Positions 33,733-42,368 of a stretch of 42,368 nucleotides of DNA are shown here, in pieces (the stretch's first letter is position 1; the number at the start of each line of letters is the position of its first letter). A program made the position numbers and the translations under genes. The stretch lies in contig CAMZGS010000016.1 of the NCBI GenBank assembly GCA_947306475.1, positions 1-42,368 on the forward strand, read 5' to 3'. The notes under the pieces were generated by a model. The model saw only the letters and a program-made list of their open reading frames with translations, did not search any database and had not been told where the DNA came from. Origin of the DNA: an uncultured Comamonas sp. GTDB lineage: Bacteria; Pseudomonadota; Gammaproteobacteria; Burkholderiales; Burkholderiaceae_C.

Positions 33733-35739
33733 ATGATGCAGGGAACGAACGTGCTGTTCGGTCAGATTGCCGTGGTGTTCGGCATCGTGATCGCTGGGGT
33801 GTGGAGCGCCACGCAATGGACAGCCGCCGCCCTGGGCTATCAGCTACGCCTTGGCTCGCCCTGGTTCGATTTCTTCGGTACGCCGGTCTATCACCCGTGG
33901 CGACTGTTCGAGTGGTGGTTCGTCTTCGACGCCTACGCGCCGCGCGTGTTCGACACCGGCGGCGCCATCGCGGGCGGCAGCGGCTTGCTGGCGGTGGTGG
34001 TCGCCATCGGCATGTCGATATGGCGCTCGCGCCAGTCGCGCCTGGTCACGACCTACGGCTCGGCCCGCTGGGCGAACGCGGATGACATTCGCAAGGCCGG
34101 CCTCACGCAACCGGCCGGCGTGTTCCTCGGCCAGCACGATCGCCAGTACCTGCGACATGAGGGGCCGGAGCACGTCCTGACCTTTGCGCCCACGCGCAGC
34201 GGCAAAGGCGTCGGCCTAGTGGTGCCGACACTGCTTTCCTGGCCTGCATCCGCCGTCATCCACGACATCAAGGGCGAGAACTGGCAGATCACCGCAGGCT
34301 GGCGTTCGCGCTTCTCGCATTGCCTGCTGTTCAACCCGACCGATGCGAAGTCGGCCGCCTACAACCCGCTGCTGGAGGTGCGGCGCGGCGCGTATGAAGT
34401 GCGCGACGTGCAGAACATCGCGGACATTCTGGTCGATCCCGAAGGCGCGCTGGAGAAGCGCAACCATTGGGAAAAAACCAGCCACGCGCTGTTGGTCGGC
34501 GCCATCCTGCATGTGCTCTACGCGGGCGAGGACAAGACGCTGCGCGGCGTCGCCAACTTTCTCTCCGACCCGGCCAGCCCGTTCGAGCTGACCCTGCACC
34601 GGATGATGACCACGCCGCACTTGGGCGATGGGCCGCATCCTGTCGTCGCTTCGGCGGCGCGCGAAGTGCTCAACAAGTCGGACAACGAACGCTCGGGCGT
34701 GCTGTCCACGGCCATGTCGTTCCTGGGCCTGTACCGCGATCCCACGGTGGCCGAAGTCACGTCGCGGTGCGATTGGCGCATTGCCGACCTGATCGCAGCC
34801 GAGCATCCGGTGTCGCTGTATCTGGTGGTGCCGCCTTCGGACATTTCGCGGACGAAGCCGCTCATTCGCCTGATCCTCAACCAGATCGGGCGGCGCCTCA
34901 CCGAATCGCTGGATGGCTCCGACGGCATCGAGCGACGCCACAAGCTGCTGCTGATGCTCGACGAGTTCCCGGCGCTCGGGCGCCTGGACTTCTTCGAGAC
35001 GGCGCTGGCCTTCATGGCGGGCTACGGCATCCGTAGCTTCCTCATCGCGCAATCGCTGAACCAGATCGACAAGGCGTATGGGCAGAACCATTCGATTCTG
35101 GACAACTGCCATGTCCGCGTGACGTTCGCCACCAACGACGAGCGCACGGCCAAGCGCATCTCCGAGACGCTGGGCACGGCCACCGAGCTGCGCGCCCAGC
35201 GCAACTATGCCGGCCATCGACTCGCGCCGTGGCTCGGGCACCTGATGGTGTCGCGCCAGGAGACGGCCCGCCCGCTGCTGACGCCGGGCGAGGTGATGCA
35301 GCTACCGCCCGACGAGGCCGTGGTGATGGTCTCCAGCGTGGCGCCGATCAAGGCCAAGAAGCTGCGCTACTACGCGGACGCCAATTTCAAGCGCCGCGTG
35401 CTGCCGCCGCCCGCGCTGGCGGACGGCCAGTACGCCGACGTGCCGCCGCTGCGCCCCGACGACTGGAGTGGCCTGGCGATCCCTGCCGTACCCACCGCAC
35501 CTGCGGTCGAGGTCGCCGAAGGCTTCGGCGCCGCAACCGACGACGGTGGCCCACGCCGTCAGCCCGAACTAATTGAGGCCGTCGCCTACGACCCCGAGCT
35601 GGCCGTGCCCGCGGCCGACTTGGCGTTGCTCGATGACGACGACGACCTGCCGCTTTCCCTTCCTCGCCAGCTTGATCCGGCCATGCAGCGCACGGCCCGG
35701 CTGGCTTCCCTCGACCCTAACGACGGAATCGAGCTATGA
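33733..35739 (+). CDS. traG: TraG/VirD4 type IV coupling protein
   Basis: A 668-residue ATPase linking the relaxosome to the transfer channel. Two membrane segments are in the first ~110 residues (about 8-28 and 77-97), then Walker A PTRSGKGVG (Lys158) and Walker B LLLMLDEFPALG (Asp410, Glu411). The LNQIDKAYGQNHSILDNCHV segment is typical of TraG. The C-terminus is acidic. It starts ATGATG after CGGAGG, so 33733 or 33736 may be used. The 215-bp upstream region holds an 8-bp stem hairpin (33562-33582) and probably the promoter of the traG-trb operon, the expected LysR target. The stop overlaps the next gene by 4 bases. Confidence 0.93.
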   Translation: MMQGTNVLFGQIAVVFGIVIAGVWSATQWTAAALGYQLRLGSPWFDFFGTPVYHPWRLFEWWFVFDAYAPRVFDTGGAIAGGSGLLAVVVAIGMSIWRSRQSRLVTTYGSARWANADDIRKAGLTQPAGVFLGQHDRQYLRHEGPEHVLTFAPTRSGKGVGLVVPTLLSWPASAVIHDIKGENWQITAGWRSRFSHCLLFNPTDAKSAAYNPLLEVRRGAYEVRDVQNIADILVDPEGALEKRNHWEKTSHALLVGAILHVLYAGEDKTLRGVANFLSDPASPFELTLHRMMTTPHLGDGPHPVVASAAREVLNKSDNERSGVLSTAMSFLGLYRDPTVAEVTSRCDWRIADLIAAEHPVSLYLVVPPSDISRTKPLIRLILNQIGRRLTESLDGSDGIERRHKLLLMLDEFPALGRLDFFETALAFMAGYGIRSFLIAQSLNQIDKAYGQNHSILDNCHVRVTFATNDERTAKRISETLGTATELRAQRNYAGHRLAPWLGHLMVSRQETARPLLTPGEVMQLPPDEAVVMVSSVAPIKAKKLRYYADANFKRRVLPPPALADGQYADVPPLRPDDWSGLAIPAVPTAPAVEVAEGFGAATDDGGPRRQPELIEAVAYDPELAVPAADLALLDDDDDLPLSLPRQLDPAMQRTARLASLDPNDGIEL

Positions 35740-36182
35740 GCCACTACCGCCTCAACCTGTTCATCCAGCCGGAGCACGCCAAGCGCCTGGACGAGCTGGC
35801 CGCCAAGAAAGGCGTGTCCAAGTCGTCCATCGTCGCGGCGGCGCTCGCATCGTGGCTGTCGCCCGATGCCGCTGACCAGCGCGAGGCGGCCGTTGCCAAG
35901 CGGCTTGATCGCCTGTCGCGGCACGCCGAGCGCATGGAACGCGACCAGAACATCCAGATCGAAACGCTGGCACTGTTCATCCGCTACTTCCTCACGGTGA
36001 GCACGCCCGTGCCCGAAGCGCATCAGGACGCAGCGCGCGCCCAGGGCAAGGCGCGCTTCGAGCAGTTCGTCGAACAACTCGGGCGGCATTTGCTGCGCGG
36101 TCGCAGTCTGGTGCGGGACGTGGTGGAAGAACTGCATCCAGACCCGGCACGCATGGACGACGCGCAGGAGCGCGCGTCATGA
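35736..36182 (+). CDS. CopG/ribbon-helix-helix family protein
   Basis: A 148-residue protein with an N-terminal ribbon-helix-helix (YRLNLFIQPEHAKRLDELAA, then GVSKSSIVAAALASWL). A helical middle (RLDRLSRHAERMERDQNIQIETLALFIRYFL) follows, with a short C-terminal acidic tail. It is conserved between traG and trbB in Tn4371-type elements and probably regulates the transfer operon; direct evidence is lacking. It overlaps traG and trbB by ATGA at both ends. Confidence 0.8.
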   Translation: MSHYRLNLFIQPEHAKRLDELAAKKGVSKSSIVAAALASWLSPDAADQREAAVAKRLDRLSRHAERMERDQNIQIETLALFIRYFLTVSTPVPEAHQDAARAQGKARFEQFVEQLGRHLLRGRSLVRDVVEELHPDPARMDDAQERAS

Positions 36183-37213
36183 GCGCCGTTCCTTCCTTCA
36201 CCGCCGTTTCACTGGATCGCCGCATCCTGATGCTGCGCACGGCGATGGGGCCGCTGATCGCCGCCGCGCTGGAAGACCCGGACGTGGTGGAAATCATGCT
36301 CAACCCGGATCGCACCTTGTGGATCGACCGGCTTTCGTCGGGTCGCGCGCCGATGGGTGTGGAGCTGTCCGAGGCCGACGGCGAACGAATCATCCGGCTG
36401 GTCGCGGCCCACGTCGGCGCGGAAGTCCACCGCGGCCAGCCACTGTTGACGGCGGAACTGCCCGAGACGGGCGAACGCTTCGAGGGCATCCTGCCGCCCG
36501 CTGCGCCGGGGCCGGCCTTTGCGTTGCGCAAGCGCGCCTTTGGCGTGATCCCGCTGTCGCGCTACATCGAGGACGAAATGATGACCGCCGCGCAGGCGGG
36601 CTTGCTGGTGCGCGCCGTGCGCGAACGCCAGAACATCCTGATCGCCGGCGGGACGAGTACCGGCAAGACCACCTTGGCCAATGCGCTATTGGCCGAGATC
36701 GCCGCCACGGGCGACCGCGTATTGGTGCTCGAAGACACGGTGGAGCTGCAATGCGCGGCCCGCGACCACGTGCCGCTGCGCACACGCCAGGGCGTGGTGT
36801 CCATGACCGAGCTGGTGCGATCTTCGATGCGCCTGCGCCCGGATCGTGTCGTCGTCGGCGAGGTGCGCGGCGCCGAGGCGCTGGATCTCATCAAGGTGTG
36901 GGGCACGGGCCATCCGGGTGGCATTGCCACGATCCACGCCGGCTCCGCCCTCGGCGCGCTGCTGCGACTGGAGCAACTGATTCTCGAAGTGGCGGTGAAT
37001 CCTCCCCGTGCGCTGATCGCCGAGGCGGTCAACGTGGTGATCCACATCGCCGGGCGCGGGCGCAAACGCCGCATCGAGAGCATCGCCCGCATCGTCGGCT
37101 TCGACGGTGCGGGCTACCGACTGGCGGATGCGATGGACGCGCCGTTTCCCGAGCTGCTGCCGCAGTCCGACCTTTCTTCCTTGTCCCCTGACCACTCTGG
37201 AGAACTGCCATGA
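36179..37213 (+). CDS. trbB: TrbB, VirB11-like secretion ATPase
   Basis: A 344-residue hexameric ATPase of the VirB11/PilT class on the cytoplasmic side of the transfer apparatus. Walker A is AGGTSTGKTTLAN (Lys163), the Asp box is DRVLVLEDTVELQ, Walker B-like sequence is RPDRVVVGEVRGAEALDL, and the His box is GTGHPGGIATIHAGSA. It powers channel or pilus assembly. The start is coupled to the CopG-like gene by ATGA. Length is normal. Confidence 0.94.
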   Translation: MSAVPSFTAVSLDRRILMLRTAMGPLIAAALEDPDVVEIMLNPDRTLWIDRLSSGRAPMGVELSEADGERIIRLVAAHVGAEVHRGQPLLTAELPETGERFEGILPPAAPGPAFALRKRAFGVIPLSRYIEDEMMTAAQAGLLVRAVRERQNILIAGGTSTGKTTLANALLAEIAATGDRVLVLEDTVELQCAARDHVPLRTRQGVVSMTELVRSSMRLRPDRVVVGEVRGAEALDLIKVWGTGHPGGIATIHAGSALGALLRLEQLILEVAVNPPRALIAEAVNVVIHIAGRGRKRRIESIARIVGFDGAGYRLADAMDAPFPELLPQSDLSSLSPDHSGELP

Positions 37214-37587
37214 CGCACGTTGATGCTTTCCGTATTTCCGTAAATCCGCTTCCTCGGCCCGCACGGCTGGATGGACTGGCTCGCCCGGCCATGCAAGGCT
37301 TGATGCTCGCTGCCTTCATGCTGCTGCTTGCAGGCACCGCGCAGGCCGCCGGCTCCTCGATGCCCTGGGAAGGGCCGCTGCAATCCATCCTCGAATCCAT
37401 CCAAGGGCCGGTGGCGCGCATCGTCGCGGTCATCATCATCATCGCCACGGGCCTCGCGCTCGCGTTCGGTGACACGTCGGGCGGCTTTCGCAAGCTGATC
37501 CAGATCGTGTTTGGCCTGTCCATCGCGTTCGCGGCTTCGAGCTTCTTCCTGTCGTTCTTCAGCTTCTCGGGCGGGGCCGTCGTATGA
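37210..37587 (+). CDS. trbC: TrbC, conjugative pilin
   Basis: A 125-residue prepilin. A long leader ends near AGTAQAAGSS (about residues 42-51). Two hydrophobic segments follow (VARIVAVIIIIATGLALAFG and LIQIVFGLSIAFAASSFFLS) with GDTSGGFRK between them. TrbC is processed and cyclised by TraF, which is encoded at 13244, then polymerised into the pilus. It overlaps trbB and trbD by 4 bases each. Confidence 0.92.
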   Translation: MTHVDAFRISVNPLPRPARLDGLARPAMQGLMLAAFMLLLAGTAQAAGSSMPWEGPLQSILESIQGPVARIVAVIIIIATGLALAFGDTSGGFRKLIQIVFGLSIAFAASSFFLSFFSFSGGAVV

Positions 37588-37856
37588 GCGGCCCGGACAC
37601 CTTCGCGGCCGGGTTCGAGGTGCCGCTGCATCGCTCGCTCACCGAGCCGATCTTGCTGGGCGGCGCACCGCGCACCGTGGCGATCGCCAATGGCACGTTA
37701 GCCGCCGCCGTCGGGCTGGGCATGCAACTGTGGATTCCCGGTGTCGTGCTCTGGATCGTCGGCCATTCGCTGGCGATGTGGGGCGCGCGCGTCGATCCGC
37801 AGTTCATGGCCGTGTTCGCGCGGCACATCAAGCACCGCCCGTTGCTGGACGTGTAG
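37584..37856 (+). CDS. trbD: TrbD, VirB3-like inner-membrane protein
   Basis: A 90-residue protein with the VirB3/TrbD signature: FEVPLHRSLTEPILLGGAPR, then a membrane segment around AAAVGLGMQLWIPGVVLWIV, and the MAVFARHIKHRPLLDV tail. It pairs with the TrbE ATPase in the inner-membrane complex. It overlaps trbC by 4 bases. trbE follows after 14 bp. Confidence 0.92.
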   Translation: MSGPDTFAAGFEVPLHRSLTEPILLGGAPRTVAIANGTLAAAVGLGMQLWIPGVVLWIVGHSLAMWGARVDPQFMAVFARHIKHRPLLDV

Positions 37857-37870
37857 GGGAGGACGCCGCG

Positions 37871-40324
37871 ATGCTGAACCTCGCCGAATACCGCCAGCGC
37901 CCGGCCTTGCTCGCCGACTGGCTGCCCTGGGCCGGGCTGGTGGTGCAGGGCGTCGTCTTGAACAAGGACGGCAGTTTCCAGCGCACGGCGCGCTTTCGTG
38001 GCCCCGACCTCGACAGCGCGACGCAAGGCGAGCTGATCGCCACATCGGCGCGTTTGAACAACGCGCTGCGCCGCTTGGGTTCGGGCTGGGCGCTGTTCAT
38101 CGAAGCCGAGCGCCGGCCAGCCGCCGACTACCCGCACTCGGAGTTTCCCGAGCCGCTGTCGTGGCTGGTCGATGAAGAACGCCGCGCCGCTTTCGAGGAT
38201 TCGGGCAACCACTTCGAGAGCGGCTATCACCTGACGCTGGCCTACCTGCCGTCCGAGGAATCCCGTGCCCGCGCCGCGGGCCTGCTGTACGAAAACCGGC
38301 CGACCGAAGGCGTGGATTGGCGCGAACGGCTGCACGCATTCGTCGCTGAAACGGATCGCATCTTCGACCTGCTCGATGGCGTGATGCCGGAGATCGCGTG
38401 GCTCGATGACAGCCAGATGCTGACCTACCTGCACGCGACCGTCTCGACGCGACGCTACCGCGTCGGTGTGCCCGAGGTGCCGTTCCACATCGACGCACTG
38501 CTGACCGACTCCGCGCTGGTCGGCGGCTTGGCGCCGATGCTGGGCGACCAGCACCTGCGCGTAGTGTCGGTGCGGGGCTTCCCGACCTCGACCTGGCCGG
38601 GGATTCTGGACGACCTCAACCGCCTGGGCTTTGCGTATCGCTGGAGCACGCGCTTTCTCTGCCTCGACAAAGCCGAGGCGGAAAAAGAGCTTTCCCGCCT
38701 GCGCCGCCAGTGGTTCGCCAAGCGCAAGAACGTCATCGCGCTGCTGCGCGAGACGATCTTCCAGCAGGAAAGCCCGCTGGTCGATACCGACGCCAACAAC
38801 AAGGCCGCCGACGCCGATGCTGCCTTGCAGGAGCTGGGCAGCGATCAAGTCGCCTTCGGCTACCTGACGGCGACCGTCACCGTCATGGACGCGGACGCCG
38901 CCGTGGCCGACGAGAAGCTGCGCATGGTGGAGCGCGTCATCCAGGGGCGCGGCTTCGTCACCATCCCCGAAACGCTCAACGCCGTGGATGCGTGGCTTTC
39001 GTCCATTCCGGGCAACGCCTACGCCAACGTGCGCCAGCCCATCGTCTCGACGCTGAATCTGGCGCACATGATGCCGGTGTCGGCGGTATGGGCCGGCCAG
39101 GAGCGCAACGATCATTTGGACGGCCCACCGTTGATCGTGACACGTACCGATGGCGCTACGCCGTTCCGGCTCGTGACGCACATCGGCGACGTGGGCAACA
39201 CGCTGGTGGTTGGCCCCATCGGCATGGGCAAGTCCGTGTTGCTGGCGACGATGGCGATGCAGTTCCGCCGCTATCGCGGCTCGCGCATCTTCGCCTTCGA
39301 CATGGGACGCTCGATCCGTGCGGCCATCCTGGGCATGGGCGGCGAGCACTACGACCTGGGCGCAGACGACGAAATCGCCTTCCAGCCGCTCGCACGCATC
39401 GACCGCGAGGGCTACCGCACCTGGGCCAGCGAATGGGTGGAAGGCCGCCTGCTGCAGGAAGGCGCGGCCGTCGGCCCGGACGAGAAGGCGGCTATCTGGT
39501 CGGCGCTGGGAAGTCTCGCCGGTGCGCCGGTGGAGCAGCGCACGATGACGGGACTTTCCGTGCTGCTGCAATCGAACACGCTGCGGCAGGCGCTTTCGCC
39601 CTATGTGCTGGGTGGCGCCCACGGCAAGCTGCTGGACGCCGACCACGACCGGCTGGGCATGGCCGACGTGCAGTGCTTCGAGATGGAGGAACTGATGCAC
39701 AGCAAGGCCGCCGTCATGGCCGTGCTGCATTACCTCTTTGCGCGTTTCGATGAACGCTTCGACGGGGCGCCCACGCTGCTGATCCTCGATGAAGCGTGGC
39801 TGTTCCTCGATGACCCGGTGTTCGCGGCGCGCATCCGGCAGTGGCTCAAGACGCTCAGGAAAAAGAACGTCAGCGTCATCTTCGCCACTCAGAGCCTTGC
39901 CGACATCAAGGATTCGAGCATCGCGCCCGCGATCATCGAGAGCTGTGCGAGTCGGATTTTCTTGCCCAACCCGCAGGCGACAGAGCCGCAGATTCGCACG
40001 ATCTACGAGGGCTTCGGCCTCAACAGGCGGCAGATCGAAATCGTCGCCACCGCGCAGCCCAAGCGTGACTACTACTACCAATCCCGCCTCGGCAACCGCC
40101 TGTTCGACCTCGACCTGGGGCCGGCGGCCCTGGCCTTCGCGGGCGCGTCCACGCCGCAAGACCAGCGCGACATAGGCCGCGTGCTGCTGGACGCCGGCGT
40201 GCCCGGCTTCGCGGGCGCTTGGCTGCGCCATCGCGGCCTCGATTGGGCGGCCGACCTGCTGCCCTCGTTCCCCGGCCTCGCGCCGGGTTCCCTCGCTGAC
40301 CAACCCCTGGAGAACCTGTCATGA
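37871..40324 (+). CDS. trbE: TrbE, VirB4-like secretion ATPase
   Basis: An 817-residue ATPase, the main energiser of the type IV channel. The N-terminal CagE/TrbE/VirB domain begins MLNLAEYRQRPALLADWLPW. Walker A is GPIGMGKSVLL (Lys454), and Walker B is LLILDEAWLFLDD (Asp640, Glu641). The RKKNVSVIFATQSLADIKDS segment follows, as in VirB4 proteins. The ATG at 37871 is preceded by AGGGGAGG. A long reverse-strand open frame covers the same DNA but is a composition artefact. It overlaps trbJ by 4 bases. Confidence 0.94.
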   Translation: MLNLAEYRQRPALLADWLPWAGLVVQGVVLNKDGSFQRTARFRGPDLDSATQGELIATSARLNNALRRLGSGWALFIEAERRPAADYPHSEFPEPLSWLVDEERRAAFEDSGNHFESGYHLTLAYLPSEESRARAAGLLYENRPTEGVDWRERLHAFVAETDRIFDLLDGVMPEIAWLDDSQMLTYLHATVSTRRYRVGVPEVPFHIDALLTDSALVGGLAPMLGDQHLRVVSVRGFPTSTWPGILDDLNRLGFAYRWSTRFLCLDKAEAEKELSRLRRQWFAKRKNVIALLRETIFQQESPLVDTDANNKAADADAALQELGSDQVAFGYLTATVTVMDADAAVADEKLRMVERVIQGRGFVTIPETLNAVDAWLSSIPGNAYANVRQPIVSTLNLAHMMPVSAVWAGQERNDHLDGPPLIVTRTDGATPFRLVTHIGDVGNTLVVGPIGMGKSVLLATMAMQFRRYRGSRIFAFDMGRSIRAAILGMGGEHYDLGADDEIAFQPLARIDREGYRTWASEWVEGRLLQEGAAVGPDEKAAIWSALGSLAGAPVEQRTMTGLSVLLQSNTLRQALSPYVLGGAHGKLLDADHDRLGMADVQCFEMEELMHSKAAVMAVLHYLFARFDERFDGAPTLLILDEAWLFLDDPVFAARIRQWLKTLRKKNVSVIFATQSLADIKDSSIAPAIIESCASRIFLPNPQATEPQIRTIYEGFGLNRRQIEIVATAQPKRDYYYQSRLGNRLFDLDLGPAALAFAGASTPQDQRDIGRVLLDAGVPGFAGAWLRHRGLDWAADLLPSFPGLAPGSLADQPLENLS

Positions 40325-41046
40325 AAAAGCGCCTTATCGCCGCAGCCATTGCGGCCATGCTTTGCACTGCCACCGCCCATGCGCAATGGGTCGTGGTCGA
40401 TCCCACGAACCTCGTGCAGAACACGCTGACCGCGATCCGCACGCTGGAGCAGATCAACAACCAGATCCAGCAGCTTCAGAACGAAGCGCAGATGCTGATG
40501 AACCAGGCGCGCAACCTCGCCAGCCTGCCGTCCAGCGTGGTCGGCCAGTTGCGCGCGAATCTGGCAACGACCGAGCGGCTGATCGCCCAGGCCCGAGGCT
40601 TGGCCTACGACGTGACGAATCTGGATCGGGAGTTCGCGCGCCTGTATCCCGAGCAGTACGCCGCCACCGTCAGCGGCGACCAGATGTACCGCGACGCGCA
40701 GGAGCGTTGGCGGAACACGCTCAACGGCTTGCAGACCACGATGCAGATGCAGGCGCAGGTGTCGCAGAACCTGGGCGAAGACGAAAGCGTGCTGGCCGAC
40801 CTCGTGGGCAAGAGCCAGTCGGCCGAAGGGGCGCTCCAAGCCATGCAGGCCATGAACCAGTTGCTCGCCTTGCAGGCCAAGCAGTCGATCCAGTCGCAGC
40901 GGCTCCAGATCACGCAGGATCGCGCTGCCGCGCTGGAGCTGGCGCGGCAGGCGGCGGCCACCGAGCGCGCGCGCGAAGTACGGCGGCGGTTCATGGGCGA
41001 TGGCACGCCGTACACGCCGCAGCGCGTGGATTTCTACGGCAACTGA
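40321..41046 (+). CDS. trbJ: TrbJ, VirB5-like periplasmic protein
   Basis: A 241-residue protein with signal peptide MKKRLIAAAIAAMLCTATAH (cleavage near AHA-QW). A VVVDPTNLVQNTLTAIRTLEQ segment begins the mature chain, and long helices with many Gln follow. The C-terminal RRRFMGDGTPYTPQRVDFYG is typical of TrbJ. VirB5-like proteins sit at the pilus tip or in the periplasmic channel. It overlaps trbE by ATGA. Confidence 0.92.
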   Translation: MKKRLIAAAIAAMLCTATAHAQWVVVDPTNLVQNTLTAIRTLEQINNQIQQLQNEAQMLMNQARNLASLPSSVVGQLRANLATTERLIAQARGLAYDVTNLDREFARLYPEQYAATVSGDQMYRDAQERWRNTLNGLQTTMQMQAQVSQNLGEDESVLADLVGKSQSAEGALQAMQAMNQLLALQAKQSIQSQRLQITQDRAAALELARQAAATERAREVRRRFMGDGTPYTPQRVDFYGN

Positions 41047-41058
41047 CGGGAGGCCGCC

Positions 41059-41379
41059 ATGCGATGCGTCCTCGTCCTGTGTGCCGCGCTGCTGGCCGCT
41101 TGCGGCGAGCAGCCGGCCGACCACCTTGCCGATGCCCTGGCCGCTGATCCCGTGCGGCTCAAGGCATTGCGCGCGCAATGCGCGGCCGACCGGCAGGCCA
41201 CGGGCGAGGACGCTTGCCGCGCCGCCGCCGAAGCCTTCCGGCGGCGCTTCTTCTCCGGCCAAGCCGGGCCGGATGAATACCAGACCTTGGCCGAGCTGCC
41301 ACCGATCCCGCCGAGTTTTGATGAGCCGGCCGATGGCGTGGCGCCGGTCGTTCCTGCCGAACCGGAGGACACGCCATGA
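41059..41379 (+). CDS. trbK: TrbK, entry-exclusion lipoprotein
   Basis: A 106-residue lipoprotein with a short signal and lipobox ALLAACG. The mature part has LAADPVRLKALRAQCAADRQ and ACRAAAEAFRRRFFSGQ, closely paralleling the 33245 protein, plus an acidic Pro-rich tail. By position it is TrbK, which blocks incoming transfer of the same element. It lies 12 bp after trbJ and overlaps trbL by 4 bases. Confidence 0.85.
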   Translation: MRCVLVLCAALLAACGEQPADHLADALAADPVRLKALRAQCAADRQATGEDACRAAAEAFRRRFFSGQAGPDEYQTLAELPPIPPSFDEPADGVAPVVPAEPEDTP

Positions 41380-42368
41380 ATGACGTGACCATCATCGACC
41401 AATTCCTCAACACCTTTGCTGCCTACATCGACTCGGGTTTCGGGCTGCTGCGGGGCGAAGTGGCGTTCCTCACGGCCACGCTGATCGTCATCGACATGAC
41501 GATCGCCGGCCTGTATTGGGCCATGAGCCACGCCACCGGCCAGGGCGAGGACGTGATCGCCAAGCTGCTGCGCAAGGTGCTGTACGTCGGCGCCTTCGCC
41601 TACATCATCAACAACTTCAACTGGCTGGCGAGCATCGTCTTCCGCTCGTTCGCGGGATTGGGCATCACCGCCACCGGCTCTGCCATCACGATGGAGAACT
41701 TCTTGCAGCCGGGCCGGCTGGCGAAAACCGGCCTTGACGCGGGCGGGCCGATCTTCCTCCAGCTCGACGACATGATGGGATTTCCCGAGGTGTTCTTGAA
41801 CCTCGATGCCATCTTGGTGTTGTTCCTCGCCTGGCTGGTCGTGGTGCTCTGCTTCTTCGTGCTGGCGATCCAGCTATTCATCACGCTGATCGAGTTCAAG
41901 CTGACCACGCTCGCGGGCTTCGTGCTGGTGCCGTTCGCGCTTTGGAACAAGACCTCGTTCCTGGCCGAAAAGGTCTTGGGCAACGTGGTGGCCTCCGGCG
42001 TCAAGGTGCTGGTGCTGGCCGTGATCGTCGGTATCGGCTCGGGCCTGTTCACTCAGTTCCAAGTCCATCCCGATGAGCCGTCGCTCGACCACGCACTGGT
42101 CATCATGCTGGCCTCGCTCACCTTGCTGGCGCTGGGGATCTTCGGCCCTGGCATCGCCACGGGCCTTGTGTCCGGTGCGCCGCAGCTCGGCGCGGGTGCG
42201 ATGGCAGGCGCTGCCATCGGCGCAGCCGGGACGGCGGTGGCTGTTGGTGCTGCCGCGACGGGCGTAGGCGGTGCCGTGGCCGCTGGCGCGCGCATGGCAC
42301 CGGCTGCCGCCAAGCTGGCCGGCGCTGGTGCGCGTGCGGCCACGTCGGCGGCTGGCAGTGCGAAATCG
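41376..42368 (+). CDS. trbL: TrbL, VirB6-like membrane protein (3' end missing)
   Basis: The first 331 codons of TrbL, a polytopic inner-membrane channel component. Several hydrophobic segments are visible (ATLIVIDMTIAGLYWAM, ILVLFLAWLVVVLCFFVL, LVIMLASLTLLALGIFG), followed by the Ala/Gly-rich stretch common in TrbL. The frame is open to the window edge, so the C-terminus and the following trbF, trbG and trbI genes are outside. It is coupled to trbK by ATGA at 41376. Confidence 0.92.
   Translation, partial: MNDVTIIDQFLNTFAAYIDSGFGLLRGEVAFLTATLIVIDMTIAGLYWAMSHATGQGEDVIAKLLRKVLYVGAFAYIINNFNWLASIVFRSFAGLGITATGSAITMENFLQPGRLAKTGLDAGGPIFLQLDDMMGFPEVFLNLDAILVLFLAWLVVVLCFFVLAIQLFITLIEFKLTTLAGFVLVPFALWNKTSFLAEKVLGNVVASGVKVLVLAVIVGIGSGLFTQFQVHPDEPSLDHALVIMLASLTLLALGIFGPGIATGLVSGAPQLGAGAMAGAAIGAAGTAVAVGAAATGVGGAVAAGARMAPAAAKLAGAGARAATSAAGSAKS

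Larger units (their letters stand above)
1..42368. mobile_element. Tn4371-family ICE, partial (both ends outside window)
   Basis: Backbone gene order is that of the Tn4371 ICE family: parB module, repA, parA, traF, virD2-type relaxase, LysR regulator, traG, then trbBCDEJKL. Cargo sits at three places: a gene at 60-1190, an XRE and nuclease pair at 6231-8562, and a metal-resistance block between the relaxase stop (16283) and the LysR start (29736). No integrase, attachment site or right-hand trb genes (trbF, trbG, trbI) are in view, so the limits are unknown. The first 1.3 kb could in principle lie at the edge of the element. The family assignment rests on gene recognition rather than alignment. 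Confidence 0.85.

Noticed and set aside
37559..40303. 914-codon open frame on the minus strand opposite trbE
   Set aside because: It is the mirror frame of a GC-rich, well-recognised TrbE gene, has no recognisable domain and is Arg/His/Gln-rich as such shadows are.

Overview
The window is most of the left and central part of a Tn4371-family integrative and conjugative element (ICE) of the kind found in Beta- and Gammaproteobacteria (Comamonadaceae, Burkholderiales, Pseudomonas). The evidence is gene content and order: DUF932 and ParB proteins, DUF736, DUF2958, a DUF2285-type protein, an AlpA-like regulator, RepA, ParA, a DUF2840 protein, the S26 protease TraF, a VirD2-like relaxase, a LysR regulator (traR position), the coupling protein TraG, then trbB-C-D-E-J-K-L. 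Backbone genes are GC-rich, on the + strand, and often joined by 4-base ATGA overlaps. The integrase and both ICE ends lie outside the window, and trbL runs off the right edge. The host species cannot be fixed from the sequence.

Layout. 1-1.3 kb: a visibly AT-richer accessory gene on the minus strand (NA37-like nucleoid-associated protein). 1.8-6.2 kb: DUF932, ParB, a small ORF, a 770-bp hairpin-rich gap and DUF736. 6.2-8.6 kb: a second AT-rich island on the minus strand, with an XRE-type regulator followed by a 641-residue protein that appears to join an N-terminal Mrr-like PD-(D/E)XK nuclease to a C-terminal PIN nuclease. Dyad sites overlap both probable promoters. 8.8-12.7 kb: DUF2958, DUF2285, AlpA-like, RepA, an iteron cluster (probable replication origin) and ParA with a small partner. 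12.7-16.3 kb: DUF2840, TraF, a coupled Arg/Cys-rich ORF and the relaxase. 16.3-29.7 kb: metal-resistance cargo, with cadR/cadA, a zinc-ribbon protein, a ZIP-family transporter, a czcRS-type two-component system, a DUF4148 secreted protein, and czcI-czcC-czcB-czcA. 29.7-33.2 kb: the LysR gene, cut by an intact 2,572-bp IS66-family element with a perfect 8-bp target duplication. 33.2-42.4 kb: an exclusion-type lipoprotein, TraG, a CopG-like protein and the trb mating-pair-formation operon.

How it fits together. RepA, the iterons, ParA and ParB would replicate and stabilise the excised circle. The relaxase nicks and pilots the DNA, TraG couples it to the channel, and the Trb proteins build the channel and pilus. 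The Cad and Czc proteins export Cd, Zn, Pb and Co from cytoplasm and periplasm under CadR and CzcRS control. The two AT-rich islands look like independently acquired cargo. The XRE plus dual-nuclease pair is the best candidate for an undescribed defence or addiction module; that function is inferred, not shown.
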